Counted from the stretch's first letter, positions 6,966 to 14,372 are shown. The stretch: DNA of 20,389 bases from UBA877 sp035506155 (GCA_035506155.1 DATJPX010000103.1:1-20389); one strand, 5' to 3'. Notes: generated from the sequence alone by a model not told the origin. Program-made: numbers and translations.

Positions 6966-7568
6966 ATGAGCAAAATTCTCGTTGCGTATGCCACCAACTC
7001 CGGCACCACTGCCGAGGTCGCCCAGGCCGTGGCGGAGGAAATCCGCAAGTCCGGCTGTCAGGTGGACCTCCTGCCCATTGCCGAAGCCGGCGAACTTGGA
7101 TCCTATTCGGCCGTCGTCCTGGGAGCGCCCATGATCATGGGCTGGCATCCGGCCGCCTTGCAATTCCTGCGCAGGCACAAAGCTGTCCTGGCCAAAATGC
7201 CGCTGGCGGTCTTCACAACCTGCCTGAACCTGACTCGCACGGACGCCGCCAGCCTGGATGGCGTGCCGGTCTTCGTGGACGAAAAGCTGGCGTTGGCGCC
7301 GCGGAAGCCGGGGCGCCTGACCTTCAAGGAAGGCTACGCTCAGGTAAAGAATTACCTGCGCCCGATCCTCAAGGCGGCCGCGCCCGCCAGGCCGGTCAGC
7401 GCGGCCTTCTTCGGCGGCCGGCTGGATATCTATCGCTTAAAGTGGTATCAGGCGTTGTTCGTGATGCTGGTCATCCAGGCCAGGCCGGGGGAACACCGCA
7501 ACTGGGAAGCCATCCGGGGTTGGGCAGCCGGCCTGCCGCCCTTTATCCTTATGACGAAGCCCGCCTAG
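6966..7568 (+). CDS. Flavodoxin-domain protein, HemG/protoporphyrinogen dehydrogenase-like
   Basis: The N-terminus MSKILVAYATNSGTTAEVAQAVAE is a flavodoxin fold with an FMN phosphate loop (TNSGTT at 10-15). The second half has LGAPMIMGWHPAALQFLRRH (about 53-72) and the C-terminal block FFGGRLDIYRLKWYQAL, then a WEAI segment, as in the flavodoxin_5 family that includes HemG. Length 200 residues is close to that family. It probably carries FMN and transfers electrons; whether it oxidises protoporphyrinogen is uncertain, since no other haem gene is nearby and the operon context suggests a PadR-controlled redox or stress role. AAGGA is placed about six bases upstream, and the stop is 12 bases before the next gene. 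Confidence 0.82.
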   Translation: MSKILVAYATNSGTTAEVAQAVAEEIRKSGCQVDLLPIAEAGELGSYSAVVLGAPMIMGWHPAALQFLRRHKAVLAKMPLAVFTTCLNLTRTDAASLDGVPVFVDEKLALAPRKPGRLTFKEGYAQVKNYLRPILKAAAPARPVSAAFFGGRLDIYRLKWYQALFVMLVIQARPGEHRNWEAIRGWAAGLPPFILMTKPA

Positions 7569-7580
7569 GAGGATAATTCC

Positions 7581-8861
7581 ATGATAATCACCATTCTCAA
7601 TGGGAATCCGGGCCCCACTCCTTTCGACGCCTACCTGGCCGAGGCGCAGTCTGTCTTGGAAGCCGCCGGTCACTCCGTCACCCGGATCGACTTGCGCGAC
7701 CTGCCGCTACGCTACTGCATCGGCTGCTGGGGCTGCTGGGTCAAGACGCCCGGGCAGTGCTCCAACGCCGACTCCGCCTCCGTCGAGATGGACCGGGCGG
7801 TCATCAACGCCGACTTCCTGTTGTGGGCTGCCCCGCTCAAGATGGGCTATCCTTCGGCGCTGCTCAAGATGGCAATGGACAAGCACCTGCCGCTCATCCA
7901 TCCTTACATGGTCGTGGACCAGGGAGAGGCGCATCACCTGAAACGCTATACCCGCTACCCGCGCGTTGGGCTGCTGGTGGAAAAGGAAGCATTCACGGAT
8001 GAGGTCGACCTGCAGATCGTCACAGCCATCTCCTGCCGTACGGCGCTCAACTTCAAGACCCGCCTGGAGTTCAGCCTGACGACTGAAACCCCGGTCCAGG
8101 AACTTGCCCGGCGCATCCTCGTCAAGCCGCCCCGCCCGCTGCCGCTGCCGGGTCCGCTGACCGCGACCGTCGGCATGGCCATCCGCCCGCCCAGCCGGCT
8201 GACGCTCTTCAACGGCTCGCCACGCGGCAAGCGCGGCAATACTCCGATCTTCCTCAGCGAGTTCGCCAGGGGCTTCGGCGGCCCGAGCGAGACGCACCAC
8301 CTCATCCAGGTCAAGCAAACCGAACGCTTCGTTCAGGCTTTTACCGAGGCCGAATGCGCCTGGATCGGCTTCCCTCTCTACACGGACGCCATGCCCGGCT
8401 CGGTCAAGCATTTCATCGAAGCCCTCGAGCCGCTCGTCGGCCGGAAGGATAACCCGCCGGTCGGCTTCCTGGTCCAGTCCGGCTTCCCGGAGGGACTGCA
8501 CTCGCGCTACGTCGAGCGCTACCTGGAAAGACTGGCTGCCCGGCTGGGCGGTCCTTACCTGGGAACGATCGTCAGGGGAAACGGCGAAGGCGTCCGCATG
8601 ATGCCGCCTGACGCCACGTCCAGCCTGTTTACCGACCTGCAACTGCTGGGCGCCGGCCTGGCCGGCGAGGGGAAACTGGACTCGGCCGCCCTGGCCCGCA
8701 TCGCCGCCCCCGAACGCTATCCGTCCATCCTAGGCCCGGTCTTCCAGGCCTTCCTGCGCCTGCCGATTGCGCACGGTTACTTCGACGGCATGTTGAAAAA
8801 GAACGGCGTCTACGCCCGCCGCTTCGAGCGGCCATTCGAAGAATTAGAAGGAAATTCATGA
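7581..8861 (+). CDS. Tandem flavodoxin-like/iron-sulfur flavoprotein-type NAD(P)H reductase
   Basis: A 426-residue protein made of two flavodoxin-like (NADPH-dependent FMN reductase family) domains. Domain 1 (about 1-185) begins MIITILNGNPGPTP and carries Cys46, Cys49, Cys52 and Cys60 in a CxxCxxC-x7-C array, the compact motif that binds a 4Fe-4S cluster in iron-sulfur flavoproteins. It continues with LLWAAPLKMGYPSALLKMAMD (80-100), which resembles the flavin-binding and dimer region. Domain 2 (about 205-400) starts LTLFNGSPRGKRGNT, another flavin-phosphate loop, followed by IGFPLYTDAMPGSVKHFIEAL, but has no cysteine cluster. Domain 2 could dock a second flavin or serve structurally. GGAGG lies nine bases before the ATG, and the TGA overlaps the next ATG by four bases. 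Substrate unknown. Confidence 0.82.
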   Translation: MIITILNGNPGPTPFDAYLAEAQSVLEAAGHSVTRIDLRDLPLRYCIGCWGCWVKTPGQCSNADSASVEMDRAVINADFLLWAAPLKMGYPSALLKMAMDKHLPLIHPYMVVDQGEAHHLKRYTRYPRVGLLVEKEAFTDEVDLQIVTAISCRTALNFKTRLEFSLTTETPVQELARRILVKPPRPLPLPGPLTATVGMAIRPPSRLTLFNGSPRGKRGNTPIFLSEFARGFGGPSETHHLIQVKQTERFVQAFTEAECAWIGFPLYTDAMPGSVKHFIEALEPLVGRKDNPPVGFLVQSGFPEGLHSRYVERYLERLAARLGGPYLGTIVRGNGEGVRMMPPDATSSLFTDLQLLGAGLAGEGKLDSAALARIAAPERYPSILGPVFQAFLRLPIAHGYFDGMLKKNGVYARRFERPFEELEGNS

Positions 8862-10429
8862 AACCGAAAATGATTGTCATCCTGGTCCTCGCTGTCATCC
8901 TGATCCTCGCCGGAGCCATTCTCTTCCGGCCCACGAACCGGGCTGTGACCGTCCCGGCCGGGGCGCATGCCGGGGAGGCCTTCCTGACCGTCTGTACGGT
9001 CAGGTTGGGCGGGGTCAACTACCGGGCCGATTGCGGCACGCTGGTGGTGCCCGAGAACCGTTCCGACCCGGCCTCCCGCCTGATCGCCATCCCGGTGAAG
9101 CGCATCCACTCGGCTTTGGCCGGGCCCGCCGAGCCGATCTTCCACCTGAGCGGCGGCCCCGGCAGCTCCAACATGAGCTTCCAACCTCCGGCCTGGCTGC
9201 TCGAAAATCACGACATCGTGCTGGTTGGCTACCGCGGCGTGGACGGCACTCCCAAGCTCGACTGCCCCGAGTTCTCCAAAACGGTGAACGGAGTGGACGG
9301 GAACGTGCTCAGCCCGGCTTCACTGGATGCGATGGGCGCGGCCATGTCGGCGTGCGCCTCCCGGCTGCAGGCGGAAGGCGTGGACCTGGCCGGCTATACC
9401 ATCCCCGAAGTGGTCGAGGACATGGAGTCCGCCCGAACGGCGCTGGGCTACACCCGCATCGACCTGCTCAGCGAAAGCTACGGCACGCGCGTGGCGCAGA
9501 TCTACGCGGACATGCATCCGGGCAGCCTGCTGCGCAGCGCCATGATCGGCGTCAACCCGCCCGGCCACTTCCTCTGGCATCCGCAAGTGGTGGACGACCA
9601 GGTGGGATATTACGCGGAACTGTGGAAACAGGCCGCCGGTCCCGCCGCGCCCGACCTGGTGGGAGCCATGCGCAGCGTCAACGCCGACATGCCCCGGCGC
9701 TGGCTGTTCCTGCCCATCGATCCTGGCAAGGTGCAGAACATGGCCTTCGTCATGCTCTACCATCGCACCACCGCACCGATCATTTTCGACGCCTATCTGG
9801 CCGCGGCAAAAGGCGACCCAAGCGGGCTGGCGCTGATGTCGCTGGCCTACGACCTGATGATGCCGCACATGATGACCTGGGGCGAATTCTTCGCCATCGG
9901 CTGCAGCGCCGACTTCCAGCCCGGGCGGGACTACCGCGCCGAACTGACGGCACCGGGGGCCGTCCTGGGCTCGCCGATGTCGCTGCTAATCTGGGGCAGC
10001 GCCGACTGGCCGCCCAACCCGATCCCCGCCGAGTACCGCCAGGTGCAGCCGACCGATGTAGAGACCCTGCTCATCAGCGGCAGCATCGACTTCTCCACAC
10101 CGGCTCAGTTCGCCCAGGAGGAACTGCTGCCTTCCCTGCGCAACGGCCAGAGCGTGGTCATCTCTGAGCAAGGCCATGTCAACGATTTCTGGGGCTTCCA
10201 AGCCGCCGCGCGTCAGCGCCTGCTGACCAGCTTCTTCGATACCGGCAGGGCGGATGCTTCGCTTTACCGGTACCTCCCCATGGATTTCAAGCCGGCCATG
10301 CGCTTCCCGGTCCTGGCGAAGATCCTGGTGGCGGTTAGCTTCCTTCTGGTTTGCGGATTGGCCTGGGCAATCTGGGCCATCCTCCGGCGGATGACAAGGC
10401 GTACAACCCAGCCTGCGAAACAGCCATGA
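8858..10429 (+). CDS. Membrane-anchored alpha/beta hydrolase, S33 peptidase/tripeptidyl aminopeptidase-like
   Basis: A 523-residue extracytoplasmic hydrolase. Residues 5-23 form an uncleaved anchor or signal helix, and about 485-509 a second membrane helix followed by a basic tail, so the catalytic domain should lie outside the cytoplasm between two anchors. Motifs are those of proline iminopeptidase/SlpE-like S33 enzymes: YRADCGTLVVPENRSDP at 55-71, oxyanion HLSGGPGSS at 96-104, GYRGVDGT at 124-131, nucleophile elbow SESYGT with Ser207, acid Asp411 in SGSIDFSTP and His440 in EQGHVNDFW. The elbow has Ser where the usual first Gly of GxSxG stands. The ATG overlaps the previous stop (ATGA), and its own stop overlaps the next gene in the same way, showing tight translational coupling. 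Peptidase versus esterase activity is not decidable. Confidence 0.85.
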   Translation: MKPKMIVILVLAVILILAGAILFRPTNRAVTVPAGAHAGEAFLTVCTVRLGGVNYRADCGTLVVPENRSDPASRLIAIPVKRIHSALAGPAEPIFHLSGGPGSSNMSFQPPAWLLENHDIVLVGYRGVDGTPKLDCPEFSKTVNGVDGNVLSPASLDAMGAAMSACASRLQAEGVDLAGYTIPEVVEDMESARTALGYTRIDLLSESYGTRVAQIYADMHPGSLLRSAMIGVNPPGHFLWHPQVVDDQVGYYAELWKQAAGPAAPDLVGAMRSVNADMPRRWLFLPIDPGKVQNMAFVMLYHRTTAPIIFDAYLAAAKGDPSGLALMSLAYDLMMPHMMTWGEFFAIGCSADFQPGRDYRAELTAPGAVLGSPMSLLIWGSADWPPNPIPAEYRQVQPTDVETLLISGSIDFSTPAQFAQEELLPSLRNGQSVVISEQGHVNDFWGFQAAARQRLLTSFFDTGRADASLYRYLPMDFKPAMRFPVLAKILVAVSFLLVCGLAWAIWAILRRMTRRTTQPAKQP

Positions 10430-10881
10430 AACTCCAATGGAATCTGCTCAACTGCTTCTGGCTGATCCTCCCCCTCCTGGCCTGGAACCTGGTCCTCGGC
10501 CCGCGCATTACCCAGAAGGCGATCACATCGGACGCTCATTCGCCCAAATGGCTGCTAATCGTCGAGAACGTGGTGCGCATCCTGGTCTTCGCCCTGCCGC
10601 TGCTGCTCCCGTTGCCGCGTAGCGCAAATTGGCAATTTGCACTACGCACCGGCCTGGTTGTTTACATTCTCGGCACGCTGGTCTACTTCGCCTCCTGGCT
10701 ACCGCTGATCCTTATCCCCGACTCGGCCTGGAGCGCCAGCCCCGCCGGGCTGCTGGCACCCCGGCTGACGCCGTTCCTGTCCTTCCTGGGGATCGCCCTG
10801 CTGGGGCAGTCCTGGCCGTACGGGCTCCTGGCCGCGATCTTCATCTTCTTCCACACCTGGCACGGGATCCAGAACCTGTAA
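10426..10881 (+). CDS. Small polytopic membrane protein, last gene of the padR operon
   Basis: I do not recognise the family. The 151-residue product MKLQWNLLNCFWLILPLLAW... has about four membrane helices (approximately residues 5-25, 42-60, 67-90 and 110-145), with a conserved-looking PRLTPFLSFLGIALLGQSWPYG stretch and an aromatic C-terminus FIFFHTWHGIQNL. The ATG at 10426 overlaps the hydrolase stop (ATGA); an upstream in-frame ATG at 10351 would overlap the hydrolase by 79 bases and is not preferred. Residues about 65-74 (RSANWQFALR) are encoded by a near-perfect palindrome that may be an inserted repeat. Coupling to the hydrolase suggests the two act together in the membrane. Confidence 0.75.
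   Translation: MKLQWNLLNCFWLILPLLAWNLVLGPRITQKAITSDAHSPKWLLIVENVVRILVFALPLLLPLPRSANWQFALRTGLVVYILGTLVYFASWLPLILIPDSAWSASPAGLLAPRLTPFLSFLGIALLGQSWPYGLLAAIFIFFHTWHGIQNL
10617..10647. repeat. Palindromic element inside the small membrane protein gene
   Basis: Arms 10617-10630 and 10634-10647 pair at 13 of 14 positions around a three-base GGC loop; the core is GCAAATT ggc AATTTGC and the outer part CGTAG / CTACG. It is AT-rich within GC-rich coding sequence and is read in frame without a stop. The form resembles REP- or MITE-type mobile palindromes, but only one copy is in this window. Confidence 0.6.
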
Positions 10882-11009
10882 ACAGCATGGGGGAGGATCG
10901 TGCATCGTCTCCGCGAGGACACGAAGGGGATCCGCTTCTGCACGTCTGAACGACAAATCTGTTAGCGTTTGATTAGCCTCCCGATAGGAACATTTTCCCC
11001 TGCCCAGCG

Positions 11010-11015
11010 TATACT
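11010..11015 (+). promoter_or_regulatory. Candidate -10 element before the 41-codon ORF
   Basis: TATACT (5/6 match) lies 22 bases before the ATG at 11038, allowing a start near 11022 and leaving room for the GGAGG ribosome site. No convincing -35 is found 17 bases upstream. The preceding intergenic stretch from 10882 holds no gene I can support and no clear terminator for the padR operon. Confidence 0.4.
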
Positions 11016-11037
11016 GGACATGAAATGGAGGTGTTCG

Positions 11038-11163
11038 ATGAAAGGCAGTATTTGGATCGTCCTCAGCTTCGTGGCCGCCCTGTTGAGCCTGCTCGGCTGG
11101 CTCCTGTTCCGTCCGAGCGAATTCCGCTCGATCCGGCTCCCAGACTGGGTGCGGACACGCTAG
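11038..11163 (+). CDS. 41-residue single-helix membrane protein
   Basis: MKGSIWIVLSFVAALLSLLG begins a 41-residue product with one hydrophobic helix (about residues 4-23), followed by a short basic tail ending DWVRTR. GGAGG six bases before the ATG, with a TATACT -10 upstream, supports translation from 11038. A longer frame from 10969 lacks a ribosome site. It converges on the sortase-repeat gene, the stop lying beside that gene's terminator. Function unknown; its size and single helix recall regulatory small membrane proteins, but that is only analogy. Confidence 0.55.
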   Translation: MKGSIWIVLSFVAALLSLLGWLLFRPSEFRSIRLPDWVRTR

Positions 11164-11165
11164 GT

Positions 11166-11199
11166 AAAAAAGGAGGGGCGACCGGTCGGTCGCCCCTCC
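11166..11199 (-). terminator. Intrinsic terminator of the sortase-repeat gene
   Basis: Arms 11172-11183 (GGAGGGGCGACC) and 11188-11199 (GGTCGCCCCTCC) pair perfectly over 12 bp with a four-base GGTC loop; on the minus strand six Ts (11166-11171) follow. It begins 17 bases after the gene's stop. Confidence 0.9.
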
Positions 11200-11215
11200 A
11201 CGATTCATGGGGTCA

Positions 11216-14200
11216 TCACTTTACGGAAACCAGCACCGCCCGGACCAGCACCCGGTACTTATAAGAATTGCTGGCCTCGTCGTAGCCGCGGCAGGTCACG
11301 AGCGTGATCCACGGCAGGTCCTCGTGCTTCAGCATGGCCGCCGTGCTGCCCGGCCCCACCTGCGAGACGCTGCGAACTTCGTAAACGTATTGGACGCCTC
11401 CGGCATGGACGATCACCCGGTCGCCCCACCATAACGTATTCAGGTAGCGGAAGGGACCCGGCTGTCCATATGCGTCGTAGACATGCCCGGTCAGGACCGA
11501 GTTGCCTGCCCAGGTCGGAAAGGCGGTACCGTTCAGCCAGCCGGCAGCCTGCCCCAGCCACGAGACATCCCAGGTTCCATCCTTCGACTGGGGCACGCCG
11601 ACGATCGGCATCTGCACACCCAGCTTCGGAATCTCCAGCCAGAGGTTGCCCAGGCTGGTGTAGGATGTCGTCTGCGGCGGCAGGATCGTCAGCCGGTCCG
11701 GGGCGAAGCCAGTGACCGGGATGATACCGGCGGCTCCGGTCGTGTTTCCGGGGACCGTCGGGTCTTGAATATTGAAGGTCAGGACCGTATCCGCTCCACC
11801 GCCCAGGTGGTTGCCGGCCAAGTCGGTGATGGAGGTCGAACCGCAGACGAACAGGCGATATGCGCCCGCGGGAAGTGGGACACCCCCGTTGACCGTCACA
11901 GTTGCCTCGAAGGGTCCCATACCCAGATGATTGTTGTACGTGACCGGCCCTGTGGGGATTTGCACGTCGTTCCCCGCCACGCCGGTATTGCAACCGGTCG
12001 TCTCGTAGCTCAGGTCTCCTGGCTGGACCAACAGGTAGTTATGTGGGTTGGTCACAGCTTCCGGGTCGGTCGGATCGCCCGGGTTGTAGGCATCTTTACT
12101 GAAAGTCACGACGATGCTTGTAAAATGGGTTGAGTAAGTTCCGCCATCCAGGACCGCCAGGGCGCCCGGGTTGCCCGCCACGCCGCCGCCCATGACGGCG
12201 ATCGGTGTGGTGTCATAGGTGGTCGAGAATTGCACTGCAGCGGTATTGTCATTGCCCGAAGTATCTTGCGCGACGCCCTGGGCGACATCGACCGTAACCG
12301 CCCCGTTGGCGGTCGGTGTAATATCCACCGTGTAGGTGGCGCCGGAGCCAGCAAAGTTGCCGGCCGTGCCGTTCCCGACGGCCAAGTCGGTCACATCGAA
12401 GCCTGTCACTGCTTTGTTGAAAGTGATCGTCAGCGGGATCGGCGAGACATTGGTCGGATTCGTTGTCGTGCTCGTAATGGACACCGTCGGTTGGACGTTG
12501 TCGAATGTGACCGTATCGTCCGTGCTGGTGCTGGCCAGGTTCAGGTTCCCGGCTTGATCCTCCACCAGGTTCGCCCCGAGAATAGCCGTCACCGTGCCGG
12601 GTCCGGTCACGCCGGTCACCAGGACGTGGAAGGTGGTCTTGTCGTTCGGGGCCACCTCGTTGATGTCGCTCACATATGCGCCGGGGGCCGTGCCGCCCAG
12701 GCTGATATCCGACAGGTCGAGCGTGGACTTCTTGATCGGCTCGCTGAACTTCAAGACGAACTTGATCGGTGTGGCATTGGTTGGATCATTCTGGGCAGGC
12801 GTCTGGTTGATCGTGGCGCTGGGCGAGTCGATGTCGTAGGTGACCGTGTTGTCGAAGCTGGTACTGGCGTTGTTCCCGTTCCCCACCAGATCTGTCACCA
12901 GGCCGGCGCCGATCGAGGCGGTGACGGTGCCCGAGCCGGTCATCCCGCTGACCAGGACATGGAAGGTGGTCTTGTCGTTCGGGGCCACCTCGTTGATGTC
13001 GCTCACATATGCGCCGGGGGCCGTGCCGCCCAGGCTGATATCCGACAGATCGAATGTGGATTTCTTGATCGGTTCGCTGAATGTCACCAGGAATTTGATC
13101 GGCGTCGCATTGGTCGGGTCATCCTGGGCGGGCGTCTGGTTGATCGTCACGCTCGGCGAGTCGATGTCGTAGGTGACCGAGTTGTCGAAACTGGTGCTAG
13201 CGTTGTTCCCGTTCCCGGCCAGGTCGGTCACCAGGCCGGCGCCGATCGAGGCGATGACGGTGCCCGAGCCGGTCATCCCGCTGACTGTAATGCGGAAGGT
13301 GGTCTTGTCATTCGGAGCAATCTCGGTGATATCCGAAACCGTTGCGCCGGGAGCCGTTCCGCCCAGGCTGACGTCCGAAAGATCGAATGTGGATTTCTTG
13401 ATTGGTTCGCTGAATGTCACCAGGAATTTGATCGGCGTGGCGTTGGTCGGGTCATCCTGGGCCGGGAGCTGTTCGACGGTCACGCTCGGCGAGTCGATGT
13501 CGTAGGTGACCGAGTTGTCGAAGCTGGTGCTGGCATAGTTACTGTTGCCTGCAGGGTCGGTCACCAGGCCGGCGCCGATCGAGGCGATGACGGTGCCCGA
13601 GCTAGTCATCCCGCTGACTGTAATGCGGAAGGTGGTCTTGTCATTCGGAGCAATCTCGGTGATATCCGAAACCGTTGCGCCGGGGGCCGTTCCACCCAGG
13701 CTGACGTCCGAAAGATCGAATGTGGATTTCTTGATCGGTTCGCTGAACGTCACCACGAATTTGATCGAGGCCGCGTTGGTCGGATCGTTCTGGCCGGAGG
13801 CCTGCTCGACCGTCACGTTCGGCGAGTCGATATCGTAAGTGACCGAACTGGTATTACTGGCGAGGTTGGTATTTCCGGAAGCGTCCTGGACGGCGCCCGC
13901 GCCGATGGAGACAAGCACGGAGCCCGAACCGGTCATTCCGGTAACCGTAACACGGAAGGTGGTCTTGTCGTTCGGGGCGATCTCGGTGATATCCGAGACC
14001 GTCGCGCCGGGAGCGGTGCTGCCCGACAGAGATACGTCCGAAATCGTGAAGGTGGTCTTCTTGATCGCCACCCCGAACGTCACCACGAATTTGATCGAGG
14101 CTACGTTGGTCGGATCGTTCTGGCCGGAGGCTTTGGCGATTGTCGTGCTGATGTTTTGCGCCCGGAGCCATCCTTCCGCATCCGCGGACGCACTGGCTCG

Positions 14201-14278
14201 CAAGGACGGCAGCGCCCCGAAAAATCCCGCCGCCATGCTGGCGCAGAGCAATAAATGAATAAAACGTCTGATACGCAT
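11216..14278 (-). CDS. Secreted Ig-like repeat protein with C-terminal sortase domain
   Basis: The 1,020-residue product starts MRIRRFIHLLLCASMAAGFFGALPSLRASASA, a signal peptide with probable cleavage near ASA. Five bacterial Ig-like repeats of about 111 residues (roughly 45-597) follow. Each has xDPTNxxxIKFxVTFSEPIKKSTFDLSD, a GTAPGAxVSDI strand, APNDKTTF, and ends VTYDIDSP. A diverged sixth domain (about 598-692) and a region with two cysteines (763 and 812) come next. The last 145 or so residues are a sortase: LEIPKLGVQMPIVG at 881-894, catalytic His932 in NSVLTGHVYD, Cys996 in ITLVTCRGYD and Arg1009 in YKYRVLV. ATG 14278 has GGGAGG four bases upstream; the longer frame from 14341 starts upstream of the probable transcript start. 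No LPxTG-type sorting signal is seen. A sortase as the C-terminal domain of a long secreted protein is unusual; substrate unknown. Confidence 0.9.
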   Translation of the reverse strand: MRIRRFIHLLLCASMAAGFFGALPSLRASASADAEGWLRAQNISTTIAKASGQNDPTNVASIKFVVTFGVAIKKTTFTISDVSLSGSTAPGATVSDITEIAPNDKTTFRVTVTGMTGSGSVLVSIGAGAVQDASGNTNLASNTSSVTYDIDSPNVTVEQASGQNDPTNAASIKFVVTFSEPIKKSTFDLSDVSLGGTAPGATVSDITEIAPNDKTTFRITVSGMTSSGTVIASIGAGLVTDPAGNSNYASTSFDNSVTYDIDSPSVTVEQLPAQDDPTNATPIKFLVTFSEPIKKSTFDLSDVSLGGTAPGATVSDITEIAPNDKTTFRITVSGMTGSGTVIASIGAGLVTDLAGNGNNASTSFDNSVTYDIDSPSVTINQTPAQDDPTNATPIKFLVTFSEPIKKSTFDLSDISLGGTAPGAYVSDINEVAPNDKTTFHVLVSGMTGSGTVTASIGAGLVTDLVGNGNNASTSFDNTVTYDIDSPSATINQTPAQNDPTNATPIKFVLKFSEPIKKSTLDLSDISLGGTAPGAYVSDINEVAPNDKTTFHVLVTGVTGPGTVTAILGANLVEDQAGNLNLASTSTDDTVTFDNVQPTVSITSTTTNPTNVSPIPLTITFNKAVTGFDVTDLAVGNGTAGNFAGSGATYTVDITPTANGAVTVDVAQGVAQDTSGNDNTAAVQFSTTYDTTPIAVMGGGVAGNPGALAVLDGGTYSTHFTSIVVTFSKDAYNPGDPTDPEAVTNPHNYLLVQPGDLSYETTGCNTGVAGNDVQIPTGPVTYNNHLGMGPFEATVTVNGGVPLPAGAYRLFVCGSTSITDLAGNHLGGGADTVLTFNIQDPTVPGNTTGAAGIIPVTGFAPDRLTILPPQTTSYTSLGNLWLEIPKLGVQMPIVGVPQSKDGTWDVSWLGQAAGWLNGTAFPTWAGNSVLTGHVYDAYGQPGPFRYLNTLWWGDRVIVHAGGVQYVYEVRSVSQVGPGSTAAMLKHEDLPWITLVTCRGYDEASNSYKYRVLVRAVLVSVK
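12488..14146 (-). repeat. Five tandem ~333-bp repeats within the sortase-repeat gene
   Basis: Units lie at about 13817-14146, 13484-13816, 13151-13483, 12818-13150 and 12488-12817; the middle three are exactly 333 bases. The most similar stretches are identical or nearly so at DNA level, for example the segments encoding SEPIKKSTFDLSD in units 2-4 and APGAYVSDINEVAPNDKTTFHVLV in units 4 and 5. The outer units (1 and 5) are more diverged. This indicates recent duplication or gene conversion and predicts length variation between strains. Confidence 0.9.
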
Positions 14279-14295
14279 CCTGCCTCCCGACGGAC

Positions 14296-14320
14296 AAAAA
14301 ATAACGGCGCTCCCGCCGTT
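14296..14320 (-). terminator. Terminator-like hairpin in the leader of the sortase-repeat gene
   Basis: On the minus strand AACGGCG (14314-14320) pairs with CGCCGTT (14303-14309) around a GGAG loop, then A and six Ts (14296-14301). It has the form of an intrinsic terminator but lies between the predicted start (near 14337) and the Shine-Dalgarno (14283-14288), so it could act as an attenuator. It might instead be the 3' end of a very short leader RNA. Confidence 0.6.
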
Positions 14321-14343
14321 CTTACAAATATGATAGCTCATGA

Positions 14344-14372
14344 ATTATACAGGAAGGGGCATCGGAACACAA
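14344..14372 (-). promoter_or_regulatory. Promoter of the sortase-repeat gene
   Basis: TATAAT (14344-14349) with TTGTGT (14367-14372) at a 17-base spacing, minus strand; the -10 is perfect and the -35 matches only TTG plus little else. Predicted start is near 14337, giving a leader of about 59 bases to the ATG at 14278. This start argues against the longer reading frame from 14341. Confidence 0.6.

Noticed and set aside
12488..14146. CRISPR array or DNA satellite
   Set aside because: Units are 333 bases and in frame within one gene, coding for Ig-like domains.
12230..14254. Long plus-strand ORF (674 codons) opposite the Ig-repeat gene
   Set aside because: It is the antisense shadow of the repeats, with the same 333-base period, no ribosome site and composition typical of antisense frames; the minus frame has signal peptide and sortase domains.
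14279..14341. Longer start for the sortase-repeat protein at 14341
   Set aside because: The predicted transcription start near 14337 lies inside it, the added residues spoil the signal peptide, and the ATG at 14278 has a ribosome site.
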